Below, in pieces: positions 63,920 through 64,000 of a DNA stretch of 64,000 nucleotides. Under the pieces are notes generated by a model. It had not been told where the DNA came from. It ran no database searches and was given only the letters and a program-made list of their open reading frames with translations. A program made the translations under genes and the position numbers. The stretch lies in assembly GCA_023426245.1 (NCBI GenBank), contig JAFABB010000001.1, positions 62,001-126,000 on the forward strand, in the 5' to 3' direction. Source of the stretch: Bacillota bacterium (GTDB lineage Bacteria; Bacillota; UBA4882; UBA8346). Each line of letters begins with the position of its first letter. Position 1 is the stretch's first letter.

Positions 63920-63959
63920 GTATTAAATCAATACTAGATTATCCAGCGAATTATGTCAA
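63920..63959 (-). promoter_or_regulatory. fabH promoter with overlapping inverted repeat
   Basis: TTGACA (63959-63954), 17-bp spacer and TAGTAT (63936-63931) on the minus strand. GTATT-AAATC-AATAC (63920-63934) is an inverted repeat covering the -10 box and start point, a likely operator for a fatty-acid regulator (FapR/FabT or TetR class not distinguishable). Confidence 0.7.
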
Positions 63960-64000
63960 TATCTTTATTGTATATCATGCCATTAGAAATTTTTGGGACC

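Overview
The window looks like a chromosomal stretch of an anaerobic Bacillota (Firmicutes) bacterium that also has an LPS-type outer membrane. The Bacillota signs are strong GGAGG ribosome binding sites, many TTG starts, a tandem glycine riboswitch, a preQ1-I riboswitch and an OLE RNA locus in its usual isoprenoid operon. The outer-membrane signs are a PagL-like lipid A deacylase, a patatin fused to an Omp85 barrel, and a small predicted outer-membrane barrel. Nearly all genes are on the minus strand. No tRNA, rRNA, CRISPR array or intact transposase was seen.

Region 1 (1-19140) is a purine salvage and catabolism island. Reading leftward, a BMP-type ABC importer for nucleosides or purines is followed by adenine deaminase, a guanine/SAH-deaminase-like amidohydrolase, a dihydropyrimidinase and xanthine phosphoribosyltransferase. 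A second operon then starts at a clear promoter with a 28-bp palindromic operator: ygeW carbamoyltransferase, a TetR regulator, a PLP lyase, carbamate kinase, a threonine-synthase-like PLP enzyme, ygeY, and a nucleotidyltransferase fused in frame to a xanthine dehydrogenase molybdenum subunit that runs off the window. The set fits fermentative breakdown of purines with ATP gained from carbamoyl phosphate.

Region 2 (19141-28863) is a repeat-rich gap, a sugar-acid module (ABC permeases and binding protein, ManD-type enolase, GntR regulator with candidate operators), and a decayed cluster in which an EFR1-type ferredoxin gene and a radical SAM gene are truncated head to head, followed by a frameshifted KAS III gene.

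Region 3 (28864-50922) is mostly housekeeping: an M24 peptidase, glyA under a tandem glycine riboswitch with visible promoter and terminator, an esterase, a MerR-like protein with an eroded DNA-binding domain, pyrG, argS, fmdB, a frameshifted B12-binding radical SAM gene, MarC, a MutS-like membrane ATPase and a transporter-queF-transporter operon under a preQ1-I riboswitch.

Region 4 (51073-57402) is xseA-xseB-prenyl synthase-DUF212-OLE RNA-oapA-dxs. The OLE RNA has its own extended -10 promoter, a closing helix joining its two ends, and an intrinsic terminator. Region 5 (57692-64000) holds a pentapeptide-repeat protein, a cupin, the two outer-membrane lipid enzymes, a TetR regulator and fabH with a near-consensus promoter.
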